64,000 bases of DNA. Origin: Pedobacter kyungheensis. GTDB taxonomy: Bacteria; Bacteroidota; Bacteroidia; Sphingobacteriales; Sphingobacteriaceae. Position numbers and translations under genes: made by a program. The stretch covers positions 62,001-126,000 of the forward strand of contig NZ_JSYN01000004.1 of assembly GCF_000812965.1 (NCBI RefSeq), in the 5' to 3' direction. Position 1 is the first letter of the stretch. Each line of letters opens with the position of its first letter. The notes under the pieces were generated by a model. The model ran no database searches. It was not told the DNA's origin and worked only from the letters and a program-made list of their open reading frames with translations. Positions 8,744-19,009 of this stretch are shown piece after piece.

Positions 8744-9154
8744 GAGTTTCAATTGATTTTATGGCCTTTTAAGCTATTTTGAAAGACTTTTATCCTTTTA
8801 GCTTTTCTACATTCGTTACCACTAACTCAAACTAACCAAGTAAATATGATGAAATCATCCCACAATTGTTTTTGTATGATCATGGCAAGTGCAAAGACTC
8901 CAAATTTGGCTGAACAGGCTTACGTAGATTTATCTCAAAAATGTTACTTTTTGAAGATAAGATCGTACCATCCTCAAGACGCATAGGCTTTAGCTAAAGA
9001 CAAACTAATTTCCCAGCTGTCAGCCCGATTTTTAAGCTGGCTGCAAAATACATAAACCTGTTCCTTTTATTGATTCCAGGCAATAAAAATGAACCGGAAG
9101 GGATATGCTATGCATTAAATTTTAACCAAACAGATTAAAATATTGATAATAATT
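8744..9154 (+). other. Long leader and promoter region of the PUL
   Basis: About 410 bp between the operator and the first susC ATG. An imperfect -7 element TACATTCG (8808-8815) has no well-spaced -33 partner. Transcription from there would give a leader of over 300 nt, with a 46-codon open frame and a stem-loop (arms CCAGCT at 9013-9018 and AGCTGG at 9035-9040). This leaves room for post-transcriptional control, which is unproven. Confidence 0.45.
8846..8986 (+). CDS. Possible 46-residue leader peptide
   Basis: Open frame ATG (8846) to TAG (8986). The peptide starts MMKSSHNCFCMIMASAK, has three Cys and ends YHPQDA. I do not recognise it. It lies alone inside the long leader upstream of susC. 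No Shine-Dalgarno is visible, but this phylum rarely uses one. It could be a regulatory small ORF or chance. Confidence 0.25.
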   Translation: MMKSSHNCFCMIMASAKTPNLAEQAYVDLSQKCYFLKIRSYHPQDA

Positions 9155-12100
9155 ATGGATATACTTTACAATTTAAAAAGGACTTTTGCCAGTGTAGGAA
9201 CGGAGCGATTCCAAAGGGTTAAGGTGCTTTATGTTTTAACATTCCTTTTATTGATGAGTGCATCGTTTACTGCCTTTGCACAAAGCACAGTAAATGGTAC
9301 AGTAAAAGATGCAAAAGGAGTTACCCTGCCAGGCGTAAGTGTTCGGGTTAAGGGTACTACACAAGGTGCTGTTACCGATAACGACGGTAAATTTTCGATC
9401 AAAGCTGCAGGTAACGCTACCTTAACATTTACTTATGTAGGTTACACAATTAAAGATGTAGCTATAAACAATAAAACCGTATTAAATGTAGTTTTGGAAG
9501 ATGATACGCAGGGGTTGGATGAAGTAATTGTGGTGGGTTATGGCGTGCAGAAAAAATCTACTTTAACCGGGGCTGTGGCACAGATTGGTGCCGAAGAGGT
9601 AATGAAATCGCCAACTCCAAGTCCTACAAATGCCTTAATTGGTCGTTTACCCGGTTTACTGGCGGTGCAAACCAGTGGGCAACCCGGAGCCGATGCAGCG
9701 CAGCTAAAGGTACGTGGTGTGGCCACTTACGGATCGAACAATGCTGCAATTGTAGTGGTAGATGGGGTAGAGCGCCCGAGCTTTTCGGATGTAGATGCAA
9801 GCGAAATTGAATCGGTAACGGTTTTAAAGGATGCGGCTTCTACAGCCATTTACGGGATCAGGGGGGCGAACGGTATCATCGTGATAACGACCAAACAAGG
9901 TAAAATTGGTAAGCCGAAAGTAACGTACACCGGTAACATTGCCATGCAAACCTATACCGGCCTGGCTGTTGGTTTACCCGCTTTTGAAAATGCATCTTTA
10001 TTAAATCAATCATACGTAAACGATGGAAAAGCACCATTTTTTACCGATGCTGAGCTGCAAAAATTTAAAGACGGTTCAGACCCGATCGGTTACCCCGATG
10101 TACAGTGGTTCGATTATTTAACTAAAAAGTATTATGCCCAAACCCAACATAACATTAACATTAACGGCGGTACTAAAATTGCCAAGTATTTTGTTTCTGC
10201 AGGTTATGCTTTCCAGGATGGTATTTTCAAGAAATTCGATTCACCTTATGGCATCAATACTGTACCCAATTACAACCGTTACAATTTCCGTTCGAACGTA
10301 GATTTAACGCTGAACAAAGATTTCACCGTTGGGATTAAACTGGGCGGCCGTTTTGCCAACCGTTATCAGCCAGCAGGATTATTATCTTCTTCGGCTTTCT
10401 CTTATGATACCATTGAGGGGATGATCTCGCGTATTTTGCAGGTGCCGGCGTATGCTTATCCGGTAACGCTACCTGATGGCAGGATCACCGCAAATCCGAA
10501 CATTGGTACCAACATCTGGAACCCGTTTGCGGTACTAACCCGTTTCGGAACCCGTAACGATGATAACAACACCATAGAAAGTACTTTTAATTTAAACTAT
10601 AAACTGGGTTTTATTACCAAGGGTTTAGGCTTTAAAACGGTATTTGGCTACGATTCTTATTACAACAATATTGAGCGGAGAAATGCCAACTGGGCGGCTT
10701 ATGTTTACAATCCGGCAACAGGGCAGGCTACCTTATCAACCGATACCCGTAACCGCGACGAGCCTTTAGGTGCAGTGCAGGATGGAGGGGTAACCAGCGG
10801 AAGTACCAACATGAACCTGCAAACCGGTTTTGATTATAACCGCGATTTTGGGAAACATAACGTGGGCGGATTGTTACTGGGTACACGCCAGCTCATCCGC
10901 ACTACCGGCGCTACACCATTTACGGCTCCGCCACGTGCCTCGCAGGGTGTTGTTGGCCGGGTTACCTACAATTATAATGAACGCTACTTTGCCGAATTCA
11001 ATGGTTCTTACAACGGATCTGAAAACTTTGCCGAAGGTTTACGTTACGGTTTCTTTCCGGCAGTATCGGCAGGATGGACGCTTACTAACGAGCCTTTCTG
11101 GAAAAAGAACAATGTGCTAACCTATTTAAAAATCAGGGGAAGTTACGGGCAGGTTGGTAACGACAGGATTTCGGATAACCGTTTCTTGTTCTTAACTACC
11201 TACACCGCCAATTCGGGTGCGCCATTCGGCAATCCGCTGGCTCTGGTTAATTATCCAACCCTTTACATTGGCGATACCGCCTTAGGGAACGATAAAGTAA
11301 CCTGGGAAACCGGTACCAAAAGAAATATTGGTATGGAAGCGCGTTTCCTGAGCGATAACCTGAAATTAACCGTTGATCTTTTTGACGAAACCCGTAAAGA
11401 TATTTTAACACCAGCGTTGAGCGGCTCTGCATTATTCGGGCATGCTTACCCCAACTTAAACAAGGGGATAGTGTACAATAAAGGTTACGAAGTTGAGCTC
11501 GATTACCAGCGTACAGTGGGTAGCGTAACCTTTGGCCTAAATGCGCAGTTGAGCTACAATAAAAATAAAATCCTGGAGAACGATGAACCAGATGGCATGC
11601 CTTTTTCACTGGCCAGAAAAGGTACCAGCGTTGGTCAGTTTTTTGGTTATAAAACCGATGGATTTTTCCAGTCGGCAGCAGATATCGCAGCTTCACCTAA
11701 GCTATCGGGATACAATCCAATTCCGGGCGATTTAAAATTCAAAGACCTGGATGGCGATGGCGTAATTACCAATTTAGATCAGGATGCCATAGGCTATACC
11801 AATACCCCGCAATATATTTATAGTTTTAGTCCAAGGGTGAGTTATAAAGGATTTTCGCTTTCAGCTTTATTTCAGGGCGTGGCTAACGTAAGCTCAAACG
11901 TAATTTTAAACGAGCAGAATAATGGCCAGCAAATGTATCCATTCATGCTCGATTCGTGGACACCGGCTACTGCTGCAACAGCCACCTGGCCAGCATTGCA
12001 TGCCCGGGGTACAGCATCTTTAAATTATGCTTTAAACGATTTTACCTTACAAAATTCAGCTTATTTAAAAATCAGGAATATCGAGCTGGCCTGGACACTT

Positions 12101-12295
12101 CCAAAATCGTGGATGAGTACCTTAAAACTAAGCAATGTGCGGGTTTTCTTACAGGGACAGAATATTTACACCTGGACCAAGTATAAGTTCTACATCGATC
12201 CGGAGAATGTAAACACCATTAACACGGCATTCCCGCTACAGGCGCTTTATCCAACATCGCGGATTTACAATTTTGGTTTAAACGTTCAATTTTAA
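9155..12295 (+). CDS. SusC/RagA-family TonB-dependent outer-membrane transporter (first pair)
   Basis: About 1046 residues. A signal peptide at about residues 23-43 (VLTFLLLMSASFTAFAQ) is followed by a CarboxypepD_reg-like beta-sandwich domain (45-125), the conserved DEVIVVGYGVQKK segment before the plug, a plug domain with RGVATYGSNNAAIVVVDGVERP, and a 22-strand barrel ending in aromatic F. It would import oligosaccharides bound by its SusD partner, which starts 4 bp after this gene ends. An upstream in-frame TTG (9143) is possible; the ATG at 9155 is preferred. It is the first structural gene of the PUL. Confidence 0.95.
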   Translation: MDILYNLKRTFASVGTERFQRVKVLYVLTFLLLMSASFTAFAQSTVNGTVKDAKGVTLPGVSVRVKGTTQGAVTDNDGKFSIKAAGNATLTFTYVGYTIKDVAINNKTVLNVVLEDDTQGLDEVIVVGYGVQKKSTLTGAVAQIGAEEVMKSPTPSPTNALIGRLPGLLAVQTSGQPGADAAQLKVRGVATYGSNNAAIVVVDGVERPSFSDVDASEIESVTVLKDAASTAIYGIRGANGIIVITTKQGKIGKPKVTYTGNIAMQTYTGLAVGLPAFENASLLNQSYVNDGKAPFFTDAELQKFKDGSDPIGYPDVQWFDYLTKKYYAQTQHNININGGTKIAKYFVSAGYAFQDGIFKKFDSPYGINTVPNYNRYNFRSNVDLTLNKDFTVGIKLGGRFANRYQPAGLLSSSAFSYDTIEGMISRILQVPAYAYPVTLPDGRITANPNIGTNIWNPFAVLTRFGTRNDDNNTIESTFNLNYKLGFITKGLGFKTVFGYDSYYNNIERRNANWAAYVYNPATGQATLSTDTRNRDEPLGAVQDGGVTSGSTNMNLQTGFDYNRDFGKHNVGGLLLGTRQLIRTTGATPFTAPPRASQGVVGRVTYNYNERYFAEFNGSYNGSENFAEGLRYGFFPAVSAGWTLTNEPFWKKNNVLTYLKIRGSYGQVGNDRISDNRFLFLTTYTANSGAPFGNPLALVNYPTLYIGDTALGNDKVTWETGTKRNIGMEARFLSDNLKLTVDLFDETRKDILTPALSGSALFGHAYPNLNKGIVYNKGYEVELDYQRTVGSVTFGLNAQLSYNKNKILENDEPDGMPFSLARKGTSVGQFFGYKTDGFFQSAADIAASPKLSGYNPIPGDLKFKDLDGDGVITNLDQDAIGYTNTPQYIYSFSPRVSYKGFSLSALFQGVANVSSNVILNEQNNGQQMYPFMLDSWTPATAATATWPALHARGTASLNYALNDFTLQNSAYLKIRNIELAWTLPKSWMSTLKLSNVRVFLQGQNIYTWTKYKFYIDPENVNTINTAFPLQALYPTSRIYNFGLNVQF

Positions 12296-12299
12296 GCTC

Positions 12300-14003
12300 A
12301 TGAAAAACTACAAGATATATACAGCCATTGTTTTATTAACGCTGTTTGCTGTTTCCTGCAAAAAAGACTACCTGGAAAGAACACCTGGTGTGGCTTTGAG
12401 CGAGGACGAAATTTTTGCAGATCCGGCACAGGCTGCCCGCTTTGCAGATAATGCTTATAATTATGTAATTAACAAATATGTACGCTTTAATGATCACCGC
12501 GGTTGCGTAGCGCAGGCATCAGACGAGGCCGTTTCGGGCAATTCGGAAGGTACGGTAACCACTTTAAACCGGGGTTTGTACCACGATCACAGTAACGGAG
12601 CTTCGTTAAACGATATTTACGATATCTGGAAAAGAATGTACGCTGGTATTGCCATCGAAACCAAAATGCTTTCGCGTTTGGCTGATGTTCCGCCAGCGCC
12701 ACCTGCTACTGTTCCTATTTTTCAACCGGTGAGGGTAGAGGGCGAGATGCGTTTTTTACGCGCCATGTCTTATTTCGAATTAACCAAAAGATTTGGTGGT
12801 GTGCCTATTGTTGATAAGGTATACACCGTTAACGATGAGCTAAATCTACCACGGAGTTCGTTTGATGAGGTTACCAAATACATCCTGGCCGATCTGGCTA
12901 TAGCCGAAACCAAATTGGGTAACGATGCCGATTATACCGCTGCAGATTATGGCCGACCTACCAAGGGCGCTGTGCAGGCTTTAAGAACCCGCGTGCTTTT
13001 ATATGCGGCAAGTCCGTTAAATAACCCAACCGGCGATAAAGCCAAATGGGCTGCTGCTGCCGCTGCTGCGCAAAGATTAATGAATGGCGAATTTGGTCCT
13101 TATGCCCTGCAAGCCACTTATGGCGATATTTTAAATGTGCCTACTTCATCAGAATACATCATGATCCGCATTAAAGGCAATACGCCATTGGCCGGAGAGA
13201 TGATGCAGGATTTTTCAATGTCGCCAGGTTCTGGTGGTGCGCAGGGACAAATGAACCCGACTCAAAACCATGTCGATATGTACGAAATGGCCAATGGAAA
13301 AGCCATTACCGATCCAACTTCAGGTTACGATCCGCAGAAACCTTATGCCAACCGCGAGCCTCGTTTTTACGATAACATCATTTATAACGATCGCCCATGG
13401 CAAGGTAGAGCCATCCAGATGTGGTCATCGCCGGCCGGAGCACTAGATTACAGTACTACCATTACTTATACCGCAACACGCTACTATTGCAAAAAATATT
13501 GGCCTGAGGTATATCGTACCGTAGGCGGAAGTACCACCTTGCTCAATTACATTTATTTCCGATATGCAGAAGTATTGCTCAACTATGCCGAGGCACAAAA
13601 CGAAGCCGTAGGTGCTGATGCATCAGTTTACGAACAGCTGGTTGATATCCGTAAAAGAGCTGGCATTCAACCAGGTGCCGATAACCTTTACGGGCTTAAA
13701 GCCAACATGACCCAGGATGAAATGCGTACCGCCATCAGGCATGAACGTGCAATTGAACTGGCTTTTGAAGATCATCGCTGGTACGACATCATGCGCTGGA
13801 AAATTGGCGCTACCACCATTGGGGTACCAATGAAAGGCATGGATGTGATTAAACAGGCCAACGGAACCTTTGTGTATACCCCTTTTGTATTGAGCCAGAC
13901 TTTCCAGAAAACCTGGACCGAAAAGCAAAACCTGTACCCCATTCCGCGTGCAGAAATTTACAAAAGCAAAGGAGTATTAACACAAAATCCGGGTTGGGAG
14001 TAG
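12300..14003 (+). CDS. SusD/RagB-family glycan-binding lipoprotein (first pair)
   Basis: 567 residues. A lipoprotein signal peptide ends in the lipobox FAVSC, so the protein is anchored at the outer membrane through C20. The TPR-like SusD fold is shown by EGEMRFLRAMSYFELTKRFGGVPIV, the late motif RHERAIELAFEDHRWYDIMRWKIG and the end YPIPRAEIYKSKGVLTQNPGW. It caps the SusC channel and selects the glycan. It begins 4 bp after susC, so the two are cotranscribed. Confidence 0.95.
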   Translation: MKNYKIYTAIVLLTLFAVSCKKDYLERTPGVALSEDEIFADPAQAARFADNAYNYVINKYVRFNDHRGCVAQASDEAVSGNSEGTVTTLNRGLYHDHSNGASLNDIYDIWKRMYAGIAIETKMLSRLADVPPAPPATVPIFQPVRVEGEMRFLRAMSYFELTKRFGGVPIVDKVYTVNDELNLPRSSFDEVTKYILADLAIAETKLGNDADYTAADYGRPTKGAVQALRTRVLLYAASPLNNPTGDKAKWAAAAAAAQRLMNGEFGPYALQATYGDILNVPTSSEYIMIRIKGNTPLAGEMMQDFSMSPGSGGAQGQMNPTQNHVDMYEMANGKAITDPTSGYDPQKPYANREPRFYDNIIYNDRPWQGRAIQMWSSPAGALDYSTTITYTATRYYCKKYWPEVYRTVGGSTTLLNYIYFRYAEVLLNYAEAQNEAVGADASVYEQLVDIRKRAGIQPGADNLYGLKANMTQDEMRTAIRHERAIELAFEDHRWYDIMRWKIGATTIGVPMKGMDVIKQANGTFVYTPFVLSQTFQKTWTEKQNLYPIPRAEIYKSKGVLTQNPGWE

Positions 14004-14040
14004 TGAGTTAATCAATGTAACGCTAAAAGATTATTGAAAA

Positions 14041-17000
14041 ATGAAATTATTAAGATCAAAATATAAATATATAGCCTGCCTGCTCTTTTTATGGGCCTGC
14101 GTGCTAAACGTTTACAGCCAAACACCTGATGAGCAGCTTACGGTTACAGGCAGGGTAGTAGATCAGGACAAAAAGCCTGTGGCAGGTGTAGCAATCTCCA
14201 TTCAGGAAGATAAGACCAATAAATCGGTTACCACTGGTGCCGACGGACGTTTTACGCTTGCAACCTCTACCAGCGATGTGCTTGTTTTTAAATATGTAGG
14301 TTATCTGATGGTGCTTAAACCAGCGGCTGAAGTAAGCAAAGGTGATGTTGTTTTAACCAAAGCACTTATTGATGCCGGCGACAATGATAATGTATACATC
14401 CCTTTTGGGGTGAGGAAGAAAAGAGAAGTTACGGCTACCATCAGTACCATTACTACCGATGATTTACCGCAAATCCCGTCTTCATCTTTAACCAATGTGT
14501 TTACCGGCAGGTTACCCGGACTGGCCATTTATCCAAGCGGTTCGCAGCAGCCTGGTTATGATGTATCGAGCTTTTTAATCCGCGGGCGTTCTTCTTACAA
14601 CAGCAATCAGGAGCCTTTGGTGCTGGTAGATGGTATTGAGCGCGATTTCAGATCGATGGATTTAGGAGAAATAGAAAGTGTAAGTGTATTAAAAGATGCG
14701 GCAACACTGGCCTGGTATGGCATGTACTCGGCAAATGGGGTAATTTATGTAAAAACCAAAAGGGGCAGTGCTACTTCTACCAGCGTTACTTTCGATGCGC
14801 AGGCAGGTTTACAGGCTCCTTTGCAAATTGCTGCGCCATTAGATGCGTACACTTATGCGAGTTTATATAACGAGGCTGCTATTAACAGCGGTGGCACCGC
14901 TGTTTACAGTCCGGCAGCTTTACAGGCCTATCAGGATGGTTCAGATCCCATCAAATATCCAAATAACAACTTTGTACGCGATTTTACCAAGCGTGTAGCA
15001 CCCACGCAGCGTTATGTGGCTACAGTTACCGGTGGTAATGCTTTTATTAAATATTATACTTTGCTGAGCGCTTATCAGCAAGGAGGTTTTTATAAGGGTG
15101 GCCATAACGATACTTATGATGCCAATACCGATTTTAACCGCTATAATTTAAGGACCAACATCGATTTGCATGTAAACAAGAACCTGGATGTAGCTTTGGA
15201 TATCGGCGGCAGGATTACCAATCTTACTTTTCCTAATGCTGGTACAGCAACCTTTTTATCAACGGTTTATTCAACTCCTGCCAATGCCTTTCCGGTTATT
15301 AATCCAAACGGATCATATGGCGGAACATCGATATTTACCCAGAATAACCCACAAGCCATGCTCGAGGCCAGGGGAGCCAGTACCGATCTGGTACGTAACA
15401 TGATGGCCACCTTAAGCGCCCGTCAGAAAATGGATGGCATATTAAAAGGCCTGACAGCAGAAGTATTTTATGCTTACGATATTGCCGGTGCATACCGTTC
15501 GGGCTTTAGTCAGCAGTATGCCACCTCAGAGTTAAAAGCCGATGGTACTTACACTACTTACGGTACGCCGGTTAAGGTCGATTATCAGGCCAATGCATTT
15601 TCGGGTAATATCCGTAAAAGTGAGTTTTGGGCTGGTTTCGATTACAACAGAATCTTTGGTAAGCATGATATTAAATTCAGCACCCGTGTTTCGCGGGCAA
15701 ACTATGCCTCTTTCGGGAGTTTAGATGTACGTCGCGAGGGTTGGTCTAACCGCTTATCTTACAATTATATGCAGCGCTATTTTCTGGATCTTACTGCTGC
15801 TTATGCTGGTTCGGAGAATTTTGCACCAGGTTCGCGTTATGGTTTCTTCCCTGCTGCATCGGCAGGATGGATCATTTCCGACGAGGACTTTATGAAAGGT
15901 TCGACAAACTTTCTCGATTTCTTAAAAATCAGGGGTTCTTACGGGCTGGTGGGTAATGATGCCATTGGCACAGCCAGAAGGTTTGCTTACAACGATTTCT
16001 TTACCAGAAGTGCTACAGGTTATACCTTTGGTACGGGTTATACCGGTGTAAGCGGCTCGGGCCAGCTGGCTTTGGCTAACCCTTTCTTAACCTGGGAAAA
16101 AGCTTATAAAACCAGTGTAGGCTTCGATGCTAAAATGTTTAAACAGGCGCTATCCATCAGTGCCGATTATTTTTACGAAGACCGCAAAGATTTAACCACC
16201 GCATCGCTGCTGCCAAGTTTGTTGGGCCAGTCGTTAATTTATGTTAACGAGGGTGAGGCATCTTACAAAGGTTTCGAAACCGGTATCAATTTCAATAAAA
16301 AACTGGGAGGCGTAAACCTGAACGTATTTGGTAACTTCACTTACAATACCAGTAAAATATTGGCCATTAACGAAGGTGCCGGATTACCTGATTACCAAAA
16401 GCAGCTGGGGCATCCCATTTCTAGTGTAATTTCTCCGGCAGCTACTGCCAATACAGCTGCAGGTTACGTGAGTATGATGCTCATTTCTGATGGTATTTTC
16501 CAAAACCAGGCACAGATTGATGCTTCGGCAAAGCAGATCTTATCTAAAGATGTTAAGCCCGGCGATATTAAATATGTAGATCAGAATGGAGATGGTGTAA
16601 TTAACGATCTTGACCGCGTAAGAACCGATTTCAATTTTGTTCCCAAAGCATATTTCGGTTTCGGTGCTTCAGTCTCTTATGCCAATTTTGATGCTAACTT
16701 CTTGTTTCAGGGCACCAGCGGCCGCTCCATTACCATACAGCAGCTCGTAAATGCAGGCAATACCAATAATGGCTTTTTAAACCAGTTTAGTGTAGATCGC
16801 TGGACGCCAGATAATCCCGGAGCGCCTTATCCAAGATTGTTGTTAACCGATCGGGGTAACAATACCGCTGCTTCCGATTTCTGGATCAGATCAGGCGATT
16901 ATATTCGCTTAAAAAATGTAGAGATTGGTTATTCCTTATCACCTTCATTTATCAAAAAGTTAAGAATCAAACAACTGCGTTTTTATGCCAGTGGCTTAAA

Positions 17001-17121
17001 CCTGCTCACTTTCGATAAACTGGGCGATTTGCCAATCGATCCTGAATTGCCGGAGTCGGGTTACAATTCATCTTATCCATACATGAAAATATATTCGTTC
17101 GGTGTGAATTTGAAATTTTAA
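14041..17121 (+). CDS. SusC-family TonB-dependent transporter (second pair)
   Basis: 1026 residues with a signal peptide ending near residue 27 (CVLNVYSQ), a CarboxypepD_reg-like domain (33-115), a plug domain (RGRSSYNSNQEPLVLVDGIERDF; IESVSVLKDAATLAWYGMYSANGVIYVKTKRG) and a beta-barrel ending KMYSFGVNLKF-like. The segment before the plug is NVYIPFGVRKKREVTATIS, not the usual DEVVVVGYG, so it differs from its neighbour. Sequence differences from the first SusC suggest a second, distinct glycan fragment. It is 37 bp after the first susD on the same transcript. Confidence 0.94.
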   Translation: MKLLRSKYKYIACLLFLWACVLNVYSQTPDEQLTVTGRVVDQDKKPVAGVAISIQEDKTNKSVTTGADGRFTLATSTSDVLVFKYVGYLMVLKPAAEVSKGDVVLTKALIDAGDNDNVYIPFGVRKKREVTATISTITTDDLPQIPSSSLTNVFTGRLPGLAIYPSGSQQPGYDVSSFLIRGRSSYNSNQEPLVLVDGIERDFRSMDLGEIESVSVLKDAATLAWYGMYSANGVIYVKTKRGSATSTSVTFDAQAGLQAPLQIAAPLDAYTYASLYNEAAINSGGTAVYSPAALQAYQDGSDPIKYPNNNFVRDFTKRVAPTQRYVATVTGGNAFIKYYTLLSAYQQGGFYKGGHNDTYDANTDFNRYNLRTNIDLHVNKNLDVALDIGGRITNLTFPNAGTATFLSTVYSTPANAFPVINPNGSYGGTSIFTQNNPQAMLEARGASTDLVRNMMATLSARQKMDGILKGLTAEVFYAYDIAGAYRSGFSQQYATSELKADGTYTTYGTPVKVDYQANAFSGNIRKSEFWAGFDYNRIFGKHDIKFSTRVSRANYASFGSLDVRREGWSNRLSYNYMQRYFLDLTAAYAGSENFAPGSRYGFFPAASAGWIISDEDFMKGSTNFLDFLKIRGSYGLVGNDAIGTARRFAYNDFFTRSATGYTFGTGYTGVSGSGQLALANPFLTWEKAYKTSVGFDAKMFKQALSISADYFYEDRKDLTTASLLPSLLGQSLIYVNEGEASYKGFETGINFNKKLGGVNLNVFGNFTYNTSKILAINEGAGLPDYQKQLGHPISSVISPAATANTAAGYVSMMLISDGIFQNQAQIDASAKQILSKDVKPGDIKYVDQNGDGVINDLDRVRTDFNFVPKAYFGFGASVSYANFDANFLFQGTSGRSITIQQLVNAGNTNNGFLNQFSVDRWTPDNPGAPYPRLLLTDRGNNTAASDFWIRSGDYIRLKNVEIGYSLSPSFIKKLRIKQLRFYASGLNLLTFDKLGDLPIDPELPESGYNSSYPYMKIYSFGVNLKF

Positions 17122-17132
17122 CAGCTAAGACC

Positions 17133-17170
17133 GTGAAGCCGATCGGGATGCAAATTCCGGCAGGCTTCAC
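17133..17170 (+). other. Intercistronic stem-loop between susC and susD
   Basis: GTGAAGCC (17133-17140) pairs perfectly with GGCTTCAC (17163-17170), with more partial pairing inside (CCGATCGG/CCGG). No T-run follows. It lies in the 67-bp gap between the second susC and susD, so mRNA processing or stabilisation is more likely than termination. Confidence 0.6.
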
Positions 17171-17188
17171 CTTAAAAAACTAAAAGAG

Positions 17189-18907
17189 ATGAAAAAAAAT
17201 ATATTTTATTCAATCCTGATTCTGGCCATAAGCTGCTCTGCAGGATGTAAAAAAAGCGGATTTCTTCAGGATGGCGAGTTTAGCGGGGGGAACGATATTA
17301 CCCAGGCGCAGTTGTGGGCCAATCCTGATTATGCCCGTAATTTCCTGAACAATGTTTATGCATCACTTTCTGATCGTTACGATCTTGACGATGGTGCATT
17401 GCTGGCTTCAGCTTCTGATGAGGCCGTAAACTCCAACCAAAACTCATCAGTTAACATTTTAAACAATGGCACCTGGAGCCCCGTTAAAACTTTTGATGAT
17501 GTGTATTTTGCCATGTATTCAGGCATCCGCAAGGCCAATATGTTTCTCGAAAATATAGATGGGGCGGTAATTGTGCCTGCAGATGAAACTTTTCCGTTAA
17601 ACAATGCGGCAAATCAGGGGATGGAGCCACAAATTGCACGCTTAAAAGGTCAGGCTTATTTTTTACGTGCATTTTTCCAGTTCGAATTGCTTAAACGTTA
17701 TGGCAGTTTTGCCATTGTAACCCGTACGCTTACGGTAACCGATGATCTGGATTTACCCAGAAATTCTTTCGACGACTGCGTAAAACAGATTTCGGCTGAT
17801 TGCGAGGAAGCCATTTTACGCTTGCCTTTATCGCCAACCGAATGGAATACACCATTGCGTGGAAGAGCTACCCAAACTGCGGCTATGGCACTTAAAGCCC
17901 GTTTGTTGTTGTACGCGGCTAGTCCACAATATAACCCGGGAGGAGATGTGGCTAAATGGCAGGCAGCAGCCGATGCGGCAAAGCGGATTATCGATACCGG
18001 TAAGCATGGTATCTACACTTCTTATCCTAACATTTGGTTATGGAATAATGGTGCTTTCAATAACGAAACCATTTTTGCTACGGCAACTTTAAACACCAAT
18101 ACCATTGAGCAGAACAACGCACCGGTGAGTTACGATGCCGCTAATGGCCGTACCAACCCCACACAAGAGCTGGTTGATGCTTTTGAAATGAAAACCACCG
18201 GTAGAATGATTAGCGATGCTGCTTCCGGGTATTCGGCAACAGCACCTTATACCAACCGCGATCCGCGTTTAAACTTTGCCATCATGTACAATGGCTCAAC
18301 TTTTAAAAGTAAGCCGGTTGAAACTTTTGTAGGTGGTAAAGATGGTTTGGGTTTGAACGTAAATGCAACAAAAACCGGTTATTATATGCGTAAATACCTG
18401 AGCGAAAGTGCATCGTGGGCCGGTAACAGTGCTACTGTACGTCGCCCGTGGATTTTCTTCCGCTATGCAGAAGTACTTTTAAATTACGCTGAAGCCTTAA
18501 ACGAAGCGCAAGGTACCGGTGCATTGACGCAGATTTTAACAAGTTTAAATGCTATACGGGCCAGAACTGGGGTAGCCATGCCTGCTTTGCAAACCACCAA
18601 TCCGGCTGCAAACGGTTATGTGGCGCCAACCAAAGAAGAGTTGCGTAAACGCATCCGTAACGAGCGCAGGGTAGAGCTTTGTTTCGAAGAACAACGTTTT
18701 TACGATGTGCGCAGGTGGAAAGAAGGCGAAATTACATTTAACAAAGCTGTTACAGGAATGCGGATTACCCAGGTTAGCCCTGGCACCTTTACCTATGCGC
18801 CTTTTACCGTAGAAAACCGGGTTTTTACGGCTAAAAACTACTTATATCCCATTTCTCAGAACGAATTAAATAAGGCACCAAAGCTGGGACAGAACCCCGG
18901 TTATTAA
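17189..18907 (+). CDS. SusD/RagB-family glycan-binding lipoprotein (second pair)
   Basis: 572 residues. The lipobox is near SAGC at C20, and the SusD fold is shown by RLKGQAYFLRAFFQFELLKRYGSFAIV and by RIRNERRVELCFEEQRFYDVRRWKEGEI near the C-terminus, with the end YPISQNELNKAPKLGQNPGY. It pairs with the second SusC and is separated from it by a hairpin. It is the last transport gene; the enzymes follow after another hairpin. Confidence 0.94.
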   Translation: MKKNIFYSILILAISCSAGCKKSGFLQDGEFSGGNDITQAQLWANPDYARNFLNNVYASLSDRYDLDDGALLASASDEAVNSNQNSSVNILNNGTWSPVKTFDDVYFAMYSGIRKANMFLENIDGAVIVPADETFPLNNAANQGMEPQIARLKGQAYFLRAFFQFELLKRYGSFAIVTRTLTVTDDLDLPRNSFDDCVKQISADCEEAILRLPLSPTEWNTPLRGRATQTAAMALKARLLLYAASPQYNPGGDVAKWQAAADAAKRIIDTGKHGIYTSYPNIWLWNNGAFNNETIFATATLNTNTIEQNNAPVSYDAANGRTNPTQELVDAFEMKTTGRMISDAASGYSATAPYTNRDPRLNFAIMYNGSTFKSKPVETFVGGKDGLGLNVNATKTGYYMRKYLSESASWAGNSATVRRPWIFFRYAEVLLNYAEALNEAQGTGALTQILTSLNAIRARTGVAMPALQTTNPAANGYVAPTKEELRKRIRNERRVELCFEEQRFYDVRRWKEGEITFNKAVTGMRITQVSPGTFTYAPFTVENRVFTAKNYLYPISQNELNKAPKLGQNPGY

Positions 18908-18935
18908 AAAAAACTAGATTTTGCTCAAATTTAGG

Positions 18936-18957
18936 CGGACGGTGGAAACACCGTCCG
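18936..18957 (+). other. Stem-loop between the transport genes and the enzymes
   Basis: A perfect 9-bp stem (arm CGGACGGTG at 18936-18944, partner at 18949-18957) closed by a GAAA tetraloop. No T-run follows, so it is probably not a full terminator. It marks the border between the susCD part and the hydrolase part of the operon and could protect the upstream mRNA from 3' decay. Confidence 0.65.
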
Positions 18958-19009
18958 TTAATTAATTGTTAGTTTTGGGATAATCAAATAATTAATAAAA
19001 ACTTAAGTT

